Assembly: GCA_029465975.1 (NCBI GenBank)
Contig: CM055728.1
Location: 8,229,689-8,293,688, forward strand
Direction: 5' to 3'
DNA from: Dallia pectoralis
Taxonomy: Eukaryota; Chordata; Actinopteri; Esociformes; Umbridae
Length of the DNA: 64,000 bases
Shown here: positions 49,429-60,819 of the stretch, piece after piece
Numbering within the stretch: the first letter of the stretch is position 1
Layout of the letters: every line of letters starts with the position of its first letter
Notes under the pieces: model-generated
The model's input: the letters and a program-made list of their open reading frames with translations, nothing else
Told to the model about the DNA's origin: nothing
Database searches by the model: none
Position numbers and translations under genes: made by a program

Positions 49429-51613
49429 TGAGAGAGAGAGAGAGAGAGAAAGAAAGAGAGAGAAAGAGGAAGAGAGGGTGAGAAATGAAGAAAGGATGCA
49501 GATGAAATTAGGTATGCAGTACCGCCTTCTGAGATTAAGCATCTCTTTTGAGGTTCTTATCAGACACAAGGCAATACTCCAATGTCATTATTGCTTATTT
49601 ATTCTTCCCATTTTTCAGGTTATTATATAACTACTGTATGGTTAGGAATAGTTTCCTGCAGTACGGCTTCAAGGCTTAACCAAATGATTTGAAATGTAAA
49701 GCTTTCATCATCGCCAAGTACTGGTAACAATGGTCTGGCATCAGCCAAGGGCAAACTGGTGGTCGGACTTAGTTCCCAAACAGATTCAGTCAAACATTCA
49801 CGACTTTTCTTTCGGGGGGGGGGGGGTTCCGACAAAGTCCGAAACAAATGAATCATTACTGAACGGGTCAGGGTCAAAGAAGCACTGCCAGCTAATTTAT
49901 TTTTTATTTGCTTTTAGAATGAAAGATTGACTGCTGGACGAATAACCTCTTCAGTTGGGAGAACAGGGTGTCCTGAATGTGGAGGAATTAAGTGGGTTAG
50001 GAAGCTCCTGGCCGTTCCAACACACCTGCTACTATAGATTTGAGCCATCTCAGTCTCTGGAATCTGTGTTTGGAAACGTCAGTACAGAAGATGGTTCTGC
50101 ATTAAGAAGTCACGTCGCTGGCCTCTCACTGAAGCTTTTACTAAAACACTATGTCAATTCCGAGGGCAACTTTTAGACCGTATTGCTTTAACCGCGACAG
50201 GATCCACATGAGAGAGAAAAGGAGCAGCCGTCTAAAAATATACCGCGAAGATGGTGCGAACACGAAGAGTACTCCTGAACGAGCAAGGAAGGGAGTCCGA
50301 AAAGAGCCTGAGTGCCAGTAGAGATTCAACCCACTGGGAGGGTGTAGCCACTCAGCCCAGATGGGGAGGCAGGGTGTCCGAGGGGGTGGGGGGCTGCAGA
50401 TAGTGGAGGATGGAGAAAGTTGGGGAGGAAGGAAAAAATGTGGAGATAATTAGAGTGTGTGAGAATGTGGGGTTGGGTTTGGGGAGGTAGCTCGTTGTAG
50501 AGAGGTGTTAGTAGTGTTTGGTAAGCATTGGAATAATGGAGGGAATAAAATGGAGAAATATTTACATACATTTTGCAGAAACCCTTATCCAGAGAGACTT
50601 GCAGGGGACTGTCAAAGGAGAATAGAGGAGGGAAAGAGGAACTAGAAGAGTGGGGCGAGAGGGGCAGAGAAGTGAAGACAGACTGAACGCTGTGTTCATG
50701 GATTATAGATCCTTCTCAGATAGGGGCCATGTTTCCATGAGTGCACAGTGGATTGGAGACAACACCAGCTCCCACTGAGTCTCCTGTCTGTACATGTGAC
50801 CAGGCAAGAGGGAGAGAGGTACAGTGTGTATATAGAGGGAGTAGAAGACGCGGGTTAAAGACAGAGATATGAGGGAGTAGAGAGAGTAAAGAAAAAGAGA
50901 TGGAGACAGCGAACAGTGGAGCGAGAGAGGAGAGAAGGGGAAAGGGAGCTGAGACAGGAGAGAGAGTGGGAACAGACCAATTATTTTTTAAACCATTAGT
51001 GCTTACTACATTGGTGTAGCAATGGAGCCCTGTGACCATCACTTCTCGGAGGATGCTATTTCTTGGCGGCCGGTCAAGAGAGTATTATCCTCACAAAAAA
51101 CACATACACCCATGTCCCCTTAAAACCACATCTTAACAGCGCTTTTTTTTGTAACGGTCAGGTGATTCTACACTAAAATATGTACCAGTTCAGATTGAAA
51201 TCAGCCACATGCTGACTCACAATGGCTCACTGATATTTCTGTGGACTCGGGTTAAAAAGGGAAACGGCATGCATGTCGTCTCAGGTGTTAACTAATATTT
51301 ATCGCAAAAAACTGTATTTGTAATTTATATCAGATAGTTGAATATAAGGGATGAAAAAAATATTAACACAACGCCTAGTTAGAGAAACACCATTAGCTAA
51401 AATGTTAGACAATGGCCCAGCAAGGAGGAGAAGGCAATTACTTCTCTTTGTGTCTGAAGGACAATCTCCCAGGACCTCCAACCAGAAGAGAAGGTGATGC
51501 AGTTTGTGGGAGGGGTAACTGAATGTTTTTTACCAAGAGACGCTGTTTGTTGGAAATTGGTAGGTTGTTGTTATTTTATGGAGTGTGGAGGGGGTTGAGG
51601 ATAATGTGGTTGG
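49201..51613. other. Non-coding DNA with CA and GA tracts
   Basis: CA run at 49321-49342, GA runs at 49395-49475, G homopolymer of about 13 at 49816. A purine-rich region at 50590-50970. No gene recognised. Confidence 0.45.
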
Positions 51614-51961
51614 TGTCACAATTGAGGACTCCGTGTTGTGTTCTAGTTGGTCCACACATGTCTTTCAGTTTGATTTGCTCCATTACACACACCAGTTTTC
51701 TGTTAGTCATTAGTAGGGCTATTTAAGTTGGTTAATTTCAATGCTTCTTCGCTTGTCATTATTTTGTGTTACGTCACGTCTGTTAACAGAGTGTTGTGTT
51801 GCATGTGGCTGTTTATTTGATTGTTTAATAAGTCAGTTGTGATGCAGTATTCTATTTGAAGTACTGTCATATTTTTTCCGTTCGTTGTCACCGTGTTTTT
51901 TTACCGTTGTCACCGGCTTTGCATTTCGCTTTTTCCCTGCACTTCACCTTGGTTCGTGACA
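51614..51961 (+). mobile_element. Solo LTR with GTTGG target duplication
   Basis: A 348-base block from TGTCACAATTGAGG to GGTTCGTGACA. GTTGG lies at 51609-51613 and 51962-51966. A TATA-like GGCTATTTAAG is at about 51718 and a polyadenylation signal in GTTTAATAAGTC follows. No internal retroelement sequence adjoins it. Confidence 0.88.
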
Positions 51962-51966
51962 GTTGG

Positions 51967-53040
51967 TGAGAAGATAGGCCTAACACTGGAGGATGTGGAG
52001 TTTGGGTTTGGGGGTTTGATTTGGTAGAGAAGTGAAAGAGATAAAGAGCAGCAAATGTGAGGGTGTGAAACGTATTTCAACTTCACAGTCCAAACTTTTT
52101 CAAAATTTCCTCTCAGCTATGATTAATGTTCACTAACCGTCTATTACTGAAGGATTTCTTGATTTAGACACAACATCCAGAAACCACATGAATTCTTTTA
52201 ATAACTCCCCGGCTTCTTAGCAACAAAAGATTTACCCTGAACACAATCCCACAACAGTAGGATCTCGGAGGAAGCATTGAAATCTGGGTCATACAGACAG
52301 TGCATTGTGCGGTGGTGCTGACGAGCTGACTACCGAAGACTCACTGGAAGCCTAATTTAATGCCCCACTAAAGAGGAAGATCTTTAATCAACCACGGAGA
52401 AACTTCCGGACCATACATGCTTCAAACATACATCATGAAATCCTTCAGACGGGTGACCCATTGCTCTGGACCTTCAGCAAAATCCTGTGTTACGTTATGC
52501 AGTGGGTATGTTTGTCAGGTAATGCAATTGAGAGCAAACCTTCCTGTTTGTCCTGTTTCCCTCACAGGGGAAGAGAAGAGATTGAGTCAGGGAAAAGGGA
52601 ACACCATTTTCTCTCTCGCCGAGCTCAAGCATCAGCTTGCTTACTGGAGACATGTTAAATCATTTTCAGCATGACAGAACGTGATATGGCTAAATTGCTC
52701 TTTTAAAGTGTGCACATTGAGATGGATTCATCCCCCAAGGGGTATTGTTGATTGTGGCTTAATTTCCTTGTTGTTTCTCGGCTCTGTGTATTTACACAGA
52801 GCGGGACCACTAATCAAAGATCAGGACCACTGTCCACATGTGAATACTCTAAATGGATCGTGCCTCCCGGGTGGCTTCACAGAGGCTGAAGCTATTCTTT
52901 TGTAGCACCAAGCTCACCACCACACATGACTGTACCAACTAAACCGATGGAGACGCCGATGGCTGCCTCGGCTCTGTGCTGCGCTGTTGTGTGTGTTATT
53001 GTGTGTGTTAAATCAGTGTACTGTGACAATACTCTGATTG
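51967..53040. other. Non-coding DNA
   Basis: Nothing recognised before the LINE fragment. Confidence 0.45.
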
Positions 53041-53612
53041 TTTTTTCAAGAGCGGCGATGCTAAAAACGAATATTCCTCGCCAACGTGCGCTCGCTCAGC
53101 AACAAACTAGACAAAATTTTGCTGCAGCATAAAGGGAAAAACAGAGATCTCTCCACTTCTATATTGTGCTTCACGCAGATGTGGCTGGGGGGATCTAAAT
53201 CTGCATTTGCCTGGTTTCTCAATCTTCTGGGCGGATTGGAGCAAAACGAAAGGAGAAGGAATTTTCTTTTACCTGAATGACAGCTGGGGCGATGATATTA
53301 CAGTCATCTTATTGTACTGTTCCCCTGATCTGGAATCCTTTTCAAAAACTGCGAGTCATTCTACAGCCCGCAGGAATTCTCATCATTCATCATGGATGGT
53401 GTTTCAATTTTTTGAGGCTCAATGGGCCGAGAGGGGCAGAGAAGTGAAGACAGAGTGAATGAGGCTCAATGGCAGCTAGGAGAACAGATCCTGGGGACAG
53501 AACGGCCATTCCCGGCCCTGTTATCATCCTTGGCGACTTTAAACAACTGTCACTTAAGCCACTTGCTACCTAAAAACAAACTTATGAACTACATTACAAT
53601 CAATAATACAGC
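53041..53612 (+). pseudogene. Rex1-like LINE endonuclease fragment
   Basis: Frames on the plus strand show the start of an APE-type endonuclease, NVRSLSNKLDKILLQ with LCFTQMWL (53083-53190). FFYLNDSWGDDITVI and YCSPDLESF follow, and later VIILGDFKQLSL (about 53520-53555), the conserved GDF of the nuclease. Frames are shifted and parts missing. The domain normally nicks target DNA during LINE retrotransposition. Assignment to the Rex1/CR1-related group is from motif memory. Confidence 0.7.
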
Positions 53613-54078
53613 TGTAAGACATCATGTATGGGTCCTTCGTTTGCTTGTTTCTGTCTCCTCCTGGTGGTTGTTCATGTATTTCGTTTTGGTCTGGTACTTC
53701 TCCGTTCCCCCTTGTCACTAATTTTCCCGCCCTTGCTCACCTGTCGTCTGTTCGTCCCCGTTATGTCTCTATATAGTCTCCCCAGTGTCTCTTGTGTGTG
53801 TCGGTTCATTGTTTCCTGTTCCGGTCCCCATGTACGTCTGTCTCTCATAGTTATTTCCCTGTATCTGTTCTGAGTAGTTTATTTTTTGCCAAGTTTTCTG
53901 TTCTGTTCAGTTTTGTGATTTGTTGTCAGCCAACGTGCCTTTGTTTCCAGCACTATGTGTGTAGTTTTCAGTTTGGTGTTTGTTTTATAATAAACTATTA
54001 TTTAGCCCTATCTCTGTGCCCTTCCATCTGTGTCCAACTAGCACCTGCTTCCAACATCCCCAACCCGCGACCGTGACA
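53613..54078 (+). repeat. LTR-like block inside the LINE remnant
   Basis: Contains a TATA-like CTATATAGTC (about 53770), a polyadenylation signal in TTATAATAAACTATT (about 53985) and ends CGCGACCGTGACA. Order and end suit a gypsy-type LTR. The 5' boundary is uncertain (53613 or 53625) and no target duplication was found. Confidence 0.5.
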
Positions 54079-54435
54079 GAATGAACAGAATGAGCCATCT
54101 CCACTACTGTCCACTCTGCGCCGACCCACCTGGACAAAACCAACACCTAAGTGAGGCTGCTGTTCAAAGACTCAGCTCAGCATTCAACATAATCATCCCC
54201 TCTAGGCTGGTTACCAAACTCCATGACCTTGGGTTCAGCCCTCTCTTTGCAACTTGACTCTAGACTTCTGACCCTGAACACCGGCGTCCCACAGGGCTGT
54301 GTGATTAGCCCACCACTCGTGTACTCCCTCTTCACCCATGACTGCGTACCTCTACACAGCTCTAATACCATCATCAAGTTTGCAGATGATACCACAGGAG
54401 TTGGTCTGATCAGGGACAATGATGAGGCAGCCTAG
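54079..54435 (+). pseudogene. Rex1-like LINE reverse transcriptase fragment
   Basis: LNTGVPQGCVISPPLVYSLF and TIIKFADDTTGVGLI are the conserved blocks of a non-LTR reverse transcriptase, including the catalytic FADD. The fragment ends at DNDEAA. Everything between the endonuclease and this block is missing, replaced by the LTR-like sequence. Confidence 0.85.
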
Positions 54436-54866
54436 TGCTGATCAAGCACCTAGTGGTGTGGTGTGCACATAACAACGGGAGCACCTCCCAAGCTTTTTCG
54501 CTTACACTCTTATCTACCCAGACCTTAAATGTGCCCTTGTAAGGAGAAGATCAAAATCCTTTATTTTACGTTTGCGATATTTTCCTTGCATTAATGGGTA
54601 GTTGCAACCACGTGCATGTTTGTAGGACAGTAGACACGGTACGAACAATGTTCATAGTGTCAACTATAATCCCAACGTTCTTAATGATTTTGGTACCATG
54701 AAAAGCAGACTGTAATAGAAGTATTTTCTAAAATATTAAACCAGGTGTTTAATCTCAGCATTTGATTGATTTCAAATCCAAACGTTCTTCGAACCTTACA
54801 CAAATTCCATATGTTAACTTAATAGAAATAGAAAACGAGTTACACATTGAAAAAACCTGTGTCCTT
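54436..54866. other. Non-coding spacer
   Basis: Nothing recognised. Confidence 0.45.
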
Positions 54867-55352
54867 CCAGCCTGCCAGTCCTGCCATTGTGGGTGTGCCC
54901 AAATTCACTATTTCTCCTCAGTCTGCCAGTCCTGCCATTGTGGGTGTGCCCAAATTCACTATTTCTCACCAGTCTGCCAGTCCTGACATTGTGGGTGTGC
55001 CCAAATTCACTATTTCTCCTCAGTCTGCCAGTCCTGCCATTGTGGGTGTGCCCAAATTCACTATTTCTCACCAGTCTGCCAGTCCTGACATTGTGGGTGT
55101 GCCCAAATTCACTATTTCTCACCAGTCTGCCAGTCCTGCCATTGTGGGTGTGCCCAAATTCACTATTTCTCACCAGTCTGCCAGTCCTGCCATTGTGGGT
55201 GTGCCCAAATTCACTATTTCTCACCAGTCTGCCAGTCCTGCCATTGTGGGTGTGCCCAAATTCACTATTTCTCACCAGTCTGCCAGTCCTGCCATTGTGG
55301 GTGTGCCCAAATTCACTATTTCTCACCAGTCTGCCAGTCCTGCCATTGTGGG
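54867..55352. repeat. 51-base minisatellite, about 9.5 copies
   Basis: Units contain CCATTGTGGGTGTGCCCAAA and TTCACTATTTCTC. The period is 17 codons, so frames stay open on both strands (plus: VPKFTISPQSASPAIVG). Variants CTCCTCAG/CTCACCAG and CCTGCC/CCTGAC mark copies. No start, domain or splice context suggests a real protein. Confidence 0.92.
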
Positions 55353-56542
55353 TGGATCTCTCATGGAGAGTGGGATGTTGGCTGTGGTCTGATTGGCAGA
55401 GGGCCAGAGAGCCATCTTTATCTGGGCCAAGCGGCTTTAGTTCTTAACCCGTGGGCACCTCCCTGCCTCCCTAACGCAAAACAACCTCGCACACACACAA
55501 GCCCACATGCACAATTGTACACACATGCCTGCCCGTAAACACACTCTCACACAGTCACAGCAGCATTTCTGATGCCCTAATCCCAGATTTCTGCCATAGA
55601 GACTTGCGCTATGCTGACGCAGTGTGACTTTTTCCTGCTCAAACACAGGACACATTTATGTCCCAATGGCCAATAGTTTTATTTTAAATCGCCTTTCTGA
55701 TTGATCTGATCAGTTTCTCCCAGTCACAACACTGCCTACATAAGTTCACCTCCAGAGCAGCGGCTGGCAATGTTGACTTAAAGACAGCTTGACCAGAAGT
55801 GGCACAGTGAGATCTTATTTGGAATGTATGCATTCATTTGATGTTTTAATGTAATAATGCATGATTAGTTGTGTTTGATACGAAGCACCACACGAATGTC
55901 TAGTAAACAGATGGCTCTTGCCTTATGTGATAGGATACTGACATGATTTTTTTTTATTACAAGTAGCCTTTTTGTCCGTATTCTTTTGGTTCTCCTGAAT
56001 ATCCTATTTCCAACTTTTCCTAAAACAATACAATATAAAATACAATGCCAAAAAATTCATTCTGGCTAACTGGGACTGTAGCAGTAGTTATAGGCTGTAC
56101 ACTAAGAATTTACTTTTTTCACAAAGTAGCTTAACAAACATTTTAATCGTTTTCTACTCGTGATGCTTGTTTTAAAGTGAAAATTGAACATCCTGTGTGT
56201 ATCTGTCACCTGTTCCGATTGTCTGTATAAAGTGTATTTTGTAGTGTTGTTTAATATTGTGGAGGCGAAATTTCTGCCGAAATTTCTGCCGTTTGTGGTA
56301 GTGCAAAGAAATCTTGATTTGTGGGCTCATGAGAAGAGCGCAAGTTCGGTGACTTGGCTAACGTCAGGTAGCAGCGACAGATGTTACGCTTAGAATAAAT
56401 TATTATAACAACCATCGAATGGCCAAGGAATATTCCCAACTCATCAAAGCAACTAAATTTGAAATAAATTACATTATCTTTACCCATTAAACATAGTCTG
56501 GTCTGTCCAGTAATGCAAGATGACAATCCAACCATAACTATG
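55353..56542. other. Non-coding DNA
   Basis: Nothing recognised. Confidence 0.45.
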
Positions 56543-56815
56543 TGTCATGTTCTGGATGTCTAGCACACTATATGGTGGCCCTAGAATACTACCAGGGCAT
56601 GACAGCCTTTAAGTTGTCTTTGTGTTAATGTAATCTCGCCAATTAGTGGTAGCTGCCCCGTGTCGTCCTCATTGTGGAACCTATTTAAGTTGAATGCTTG
56701 GATGACATTTTGTGCTCGCAAGTTGGTGGCTGCTGGTCATGTTGTTAGTTTGTAGTGTGAAGCTCCTTCGAGCAGAACTGGGTATCTTTAGGGTAAACTG
56801 TATTGAATGTTTAGG
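56543..56815 (+). repeat. LTR-like fragment
   Basis: Begins TGTCATGTTCTGG and has a TATA-like CCTATTTAAGTTG near 56690, an arrangement close to the solo LTR at 51.6 kb. No TGACA end was found; it may be cut by the SINE that follows. Confidence 0.4.
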
Positions 56816-56819
56816 GGTA

Positions 56820-57266
56820 TACACTATGTTTATTATTTATTTAACCAGGTAGGCCGATTGAGAACAATTTTGCATTTGCAACAGCAACATGGAGAGCAGC
56901 TGTGATTGAACCCAGGACATCATACATACAAAGCATGCGCTCTATCACTGAGCTACCAACTCCTCCAATAGGAACCCAGGACATCATACATACAAAGCAT
57001 GCACTCTATCACTGAGCTACCAACTCCTCCAATAGGAACCCAGGACATCATACATACAGAGCATGCGCTCTACCACTGAGATACCAACTCCTCCAATAGG
57101 AACCCAGGACATCATACATACAAAGCATGCGCTCTATCACTGAGCTACCAACTCCTCCAATAGGAACCCAGGACATCATACATACAGAGCATGCGCTCTA
57201 CCACTGAGATACCAACTCCTCCAATAGGAACCCAGGACATCATACATACAAATATCACTGAGCATA
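56820..57266 (-). repeat. SINE with tandemly amplified tRNA-Ala-like head
   Basis: The SINE tail (TTTATTTAACCAGGTAGGCC..., minus orientation) is at 56825-56880. It is followed by five full and one partial 64-base copies of the tRNA-like head starting at 56911, 56975, 57039, 57103, 57167 and 57231. On the minus strand each unit carries an A-box-like TAGCTCAGTGATAGAGCGC (or a TATCTCAG variant) and GTCCTGGGTTC at the B-box position. Copies 3 and 5 share the same variants, so copies 2-3 and 4-5 look like a 128-base duplication. Confidence 0.88.
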
Positions 57267-57806
57267 ATAACAATGTAACTCTATGGTAGTTTCAGGTATT
57301 GGGACCTCTAGCACACTTTATGGTGAGCTAGTCATTAAAGGGTGGACTACTTTATGTTTAAGGTATATATGTTATATTAGTTTGTAATAGACTATTGTAT
57401 ACATTGGAGAAGGACTGCATTGTATGTTTACAGTATGTTGTATCTAGGTTCCTATGAATTGCATTTTGATATTAGTTGCTTCTCAATGTTTTACCGGATT
57501 TAAGAGAAAATATAACGCTGAAATGGATAGTGATACAGAGCAGTATGCTGAAATATCTTAAGCCTAACTGGGACCGACTATCTGATTATTGACATCGGAA
57601 TCCATCAGGTTTTGAGATTTACAGCCGATACGGGACTCTGAGAGCGCTATGGAAAATGCTTGAGAGATTGAGCTAACCTTAATCCATATCAAAGGCTGTT
57701 CAAGGACATGTAAACGGAGTGATGGTCTCTGAGCTCTGGGCTGTGCTGCCCTGACCTCCAAACCATCTGTTTGCCAGCTCTAGTGTGCTTATTAAATGAC
57801 TGACAC
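57267..57806. other. Non-coding spacer
   Basis: Includes CTAGCACACTTTATGGTG near 57308, a partial repeat of the sequence at 56561. Otherwise nothing. Confidence 0.4.
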
Positions 57807-57811
57807 ACACT

Positions 57812-57857
<46 letters not shown>
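57807..57857. repeat. (CA)n microsatellite
   Basis: About 25 CA units. Confidence 0.97.
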
Positions 57858-57860
<3 letters not shown>

Positions 57861-58454
57861 ATGCACACACAGTTATGAGCCATCCATACAGAAAAGGTTG
57901 AGTCATATTATCTAGGCTTGATGAAGCACATATACAGCAATTTGTTTTTCTCTAGAAATACAGTTTCTTTTTTTTGTGGCCTAATGTACTAATTAAAAAA
58001 AAGCACATAACTGTTTTGCACTGTAGCACGGCTGTTACCAAATGGCCTCTGGTAACTGTGTTCTGGTTACTCGATCCTCTAGCTCTGCTTCATTCCACAA
58101 ACAATTTACAGGAGCTCCCTGCTTCTGCGTTAACGCGTTGTTTTTTAGAGTTCCATGATAATTAAGTCTTCGACTGGTTTCAATGGGACACACAGTAGCA
58201 CCATTACACATTACCGTTATTAAAACAGCACACACCGCGGCCACATTTCTTACCAGCATAATGAGGATTCTATGCTAAAAGCGAGAGATGTGAAAGGCAG
58301 AGAGGCACTGAGGAATTTGATTTGCATTAAGTAGAAAGTGCATGCCAGTCTGCTTGGGTGGGATGGTGCTTCATGCCAACAGAATCGTGATTTGATAATA
58401 ACTGACAGAGAGCACTGTCCATCTGGGTAAATTGGTGGGCTCTAGACCATCCTC
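57858..58454. other. Non-coding spacer
   Basis: Nothing recognised. Confidence 0.5.
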
Positions 58455-58700
58455 TGTCACGATCTAAGGTGAAGTGCAGAGGAAGCCAGGCGCAGAGCGA
58501 GTGTAATCCGTTCAAAGTTTTTTATGATTCAACATAAATTAAACTGAGAACGTCACAAACAAAGAAACTGTAATAATGAAACTAAAAAGCGTATAACCGC
58601 GACTTACTAATGAATTACAAACACAGCTATTAAAACACGCCCTTCAAATCAGTGTCCTAACTCTCACACAATCAGACTGAGATGTTTCTCAGGATAAGTC
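58455..58700 (-). repeat. Truncated LTR (minus)
   Basis: TGTCACGATCTAAGG at 58455 and the following GAAGCCAGGCGCAGAGCG, read on the minus strand, are a typical gypsy-type LTR 3' end. AACATAAATTAAACTG lies at the polyadenylation region. The LTR start is not found. Confidence 0.6.
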
Positions 58701-60528
58701 CACACTAAATATTTAATCTTCACTTTGTGATATGGACACAAAAACCTGAGAGTTGTGTCAAATCAATTCCGAACATAAGTGTCCTGCCCCTCCCAGTTGC
58801 TAACTTATCAATTATTATAATGTGTATACTACATGGAAGAGTTTTGAAACCAGCTATAATGTCTCAATATCATGTACAAAAGGACATGTTTCAGCACAAG
58901 GTAGTTACTTCTCCGCGTATGCACATAATTGGCATCTTAAATGTTCCTATCACTTAATACTTTTAATTCAAGATCCTCTAGTGTAAACATCATTTTCTTC
59001 TTGACACGGGAGTGGGCAAGAAATGTTATTTTTAATCAAACAAATTTACGTGCACGCCGGTGTCTTGGTTTGTTCATGAAGAGGACAGAGCTAGGCGACA
59101 GCAGGGAATTCCTCAGGGAATTCCTTTGAGGGGGCTGAGTCAGCTGCTTACTTCCTTGTGAGCGTGGCTCATGTGGTGCCAGGCATTTCGCCGTACTCAA
59201 TGTCAGTGAGTTGGGTCACAACTTGAGTCTTTCTACCCAGTTTTGTGCCCCCTGTCTCATCTAGCGTCCTGTTGGATCTTGGATGCTCGCTAGTGTTTTA
59301 GCAACCAATGTTCCAGTAACCAAGAATGTCTTCTGACCAGTTGAACCTTCTGACAGTGGACACACTGGTCGTCTGGTTAAACGTGCTCCACTGCCTATTT
59401 GTGATGTGTTCGCTTGCAATACTGACAACAAAATTTTCATAAACATGTTAAGAAATGCGGTGTCAAGGACCAGCATAGCCATATGCCGTATATACCAAAC
59501 TGCCGTATCCTTCAGGTTTGGATCTGGCAGTAGCTTTCATGGACCTACAGAAATTTCAATTTTGTAGAATGTTTTTAAGGGTACACTGAGAAAAACCTGC
59601 CATGACTGAGGATCTGATATTTTAATATATTTTACCGTTACTACACAAATGCTGCATAACCGGGAAACCATGGAATCTCCAGGGAGACTACCAAGACAGG
59701 TTTCTATGTGAAGCTCATATTATCTAGATAAATCCTCACAGATGCAGAACAACAAATGAATCACACTCTTCCCTCATCTACATACTCATAAATCTCATGG
59801 AAACCCAATGGACTGCCCTGGGATATTTCCTACTGGAAAATCACTATTTCTGCAATTATGCCTGAATGAAAGATTGATGGCTACTATCAGTAAGGATGAA
59901 ATATGGGAATGTCAAAAACGAACAAAAAAGGTGTGATCTCATAAAATATTTTCCGACTGTTTAGTAGAATCCATTTTTCTGATCTATGGTCAGATTTGTG
60001 CATTCTCCATAACAGAAAACGTACTATTCAAGATCTGTCTATGGCACATTCCAGTTGCATTGAAAATCCAGTCAATTCTGATCGTACTATTAAATATGTA
60101 CAATTCGAAATGTCAGACATGTTTTAAAAAATATACATCAGAATATTAATTGGAGTTTGGTTTAATTTGAATTTAATGAAATTGAGCTGGAACTAAAAAA
60201 GGTATTGAAATGTAAGCACTCCTTAATAAAAGTATCTAAATTATCAGCCATGTTTTAAAAAGGTTAAATCTGAATACATTTTAATTGGAGTTTGGTTTAA
60301 TTTGATTTTAATGAAATTCAACTGGAACAAAAAAAGTTATTGAAATGCAAGCACTCATTAAAAAGAGAGTCTGGATTTTACACAGACACCATCTGTGTAT
60401 ATCATCAAGGTATATATTTTGTTCAAATTCACTCAAAGGAAGAAAAATCTTCCCTTACTGCTGCATGGCCTAAGAAACAAAATGCACACAGCTTTTATTT
60501 AGAAACGCAATGTGAAGATATTTGAAAG
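58701..60528. other. AT-rich non-coding DNA
   Basis: A direct repeat is visible: the GGAGTTTGGTTTAATTTGA...TTTAATGAAATT region at about 60150-60205 recurs at 60285-60340. Its origin is unknown. No gene recognised. Confidence 0.45.
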
Positions 60529-60819
60529 TGTCAGGACTCAAGCGCAGAGAATCTTAATACTAACGTCTTTAATTCAAAGACAAAAACAATAAACAACATA
60601 CCTCGTCACGGAAAGCATACAACACCAACAGTAACAATGCCACGACCCCGACAGACAGAACAGACAGAACTAAAATACTTGACTAAATGAGCCGAAACTC
60701 AAAACAGGTGAGGCGAAAACGCAGCTGCACAGCATAGTCCTTGATTACTCCCCTCTCTCTGCTGCCTGGGGGAGTGCCAACTGAGGCATAGAGGAGGACA
60801 GAAAAGTCAGAGTCTTACA
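60529..60819 (-). repeat. 3' LTR of a gypsy-type element (minus)
   Basis: On the minus strand it starts TGTAAGACTCTGAC at 60819 and ends GAGTCCTGACA at 60529 (291 bases). It is preceded, in element orientation, by a G-rich tract (60820-60838, reads GGGGGGGTTGGGGGTAC), the normal plus-strand primer next to a 3' LTR. Confidence 0.78.

Noticed and set aside
50571..50610. Motif resembling the common fish repeat core CTTATCCAGAGAGACTTGCA
   Set aside because: Only a short match; not enough to define a repeat copy or its boundaries.
54814..55392. 17-residue repeat protein on either strand
   Set aside because: The 51-base minisatellite is open in several frames on both strands; there is no start context, domain or splice signal that favours one.
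56911..57230. Cluster of true tRNA-Ala genes
   Set aside because: Units are only 64 bases, lack a complete acceptor stem and T arm, and one SINE tail is attached.
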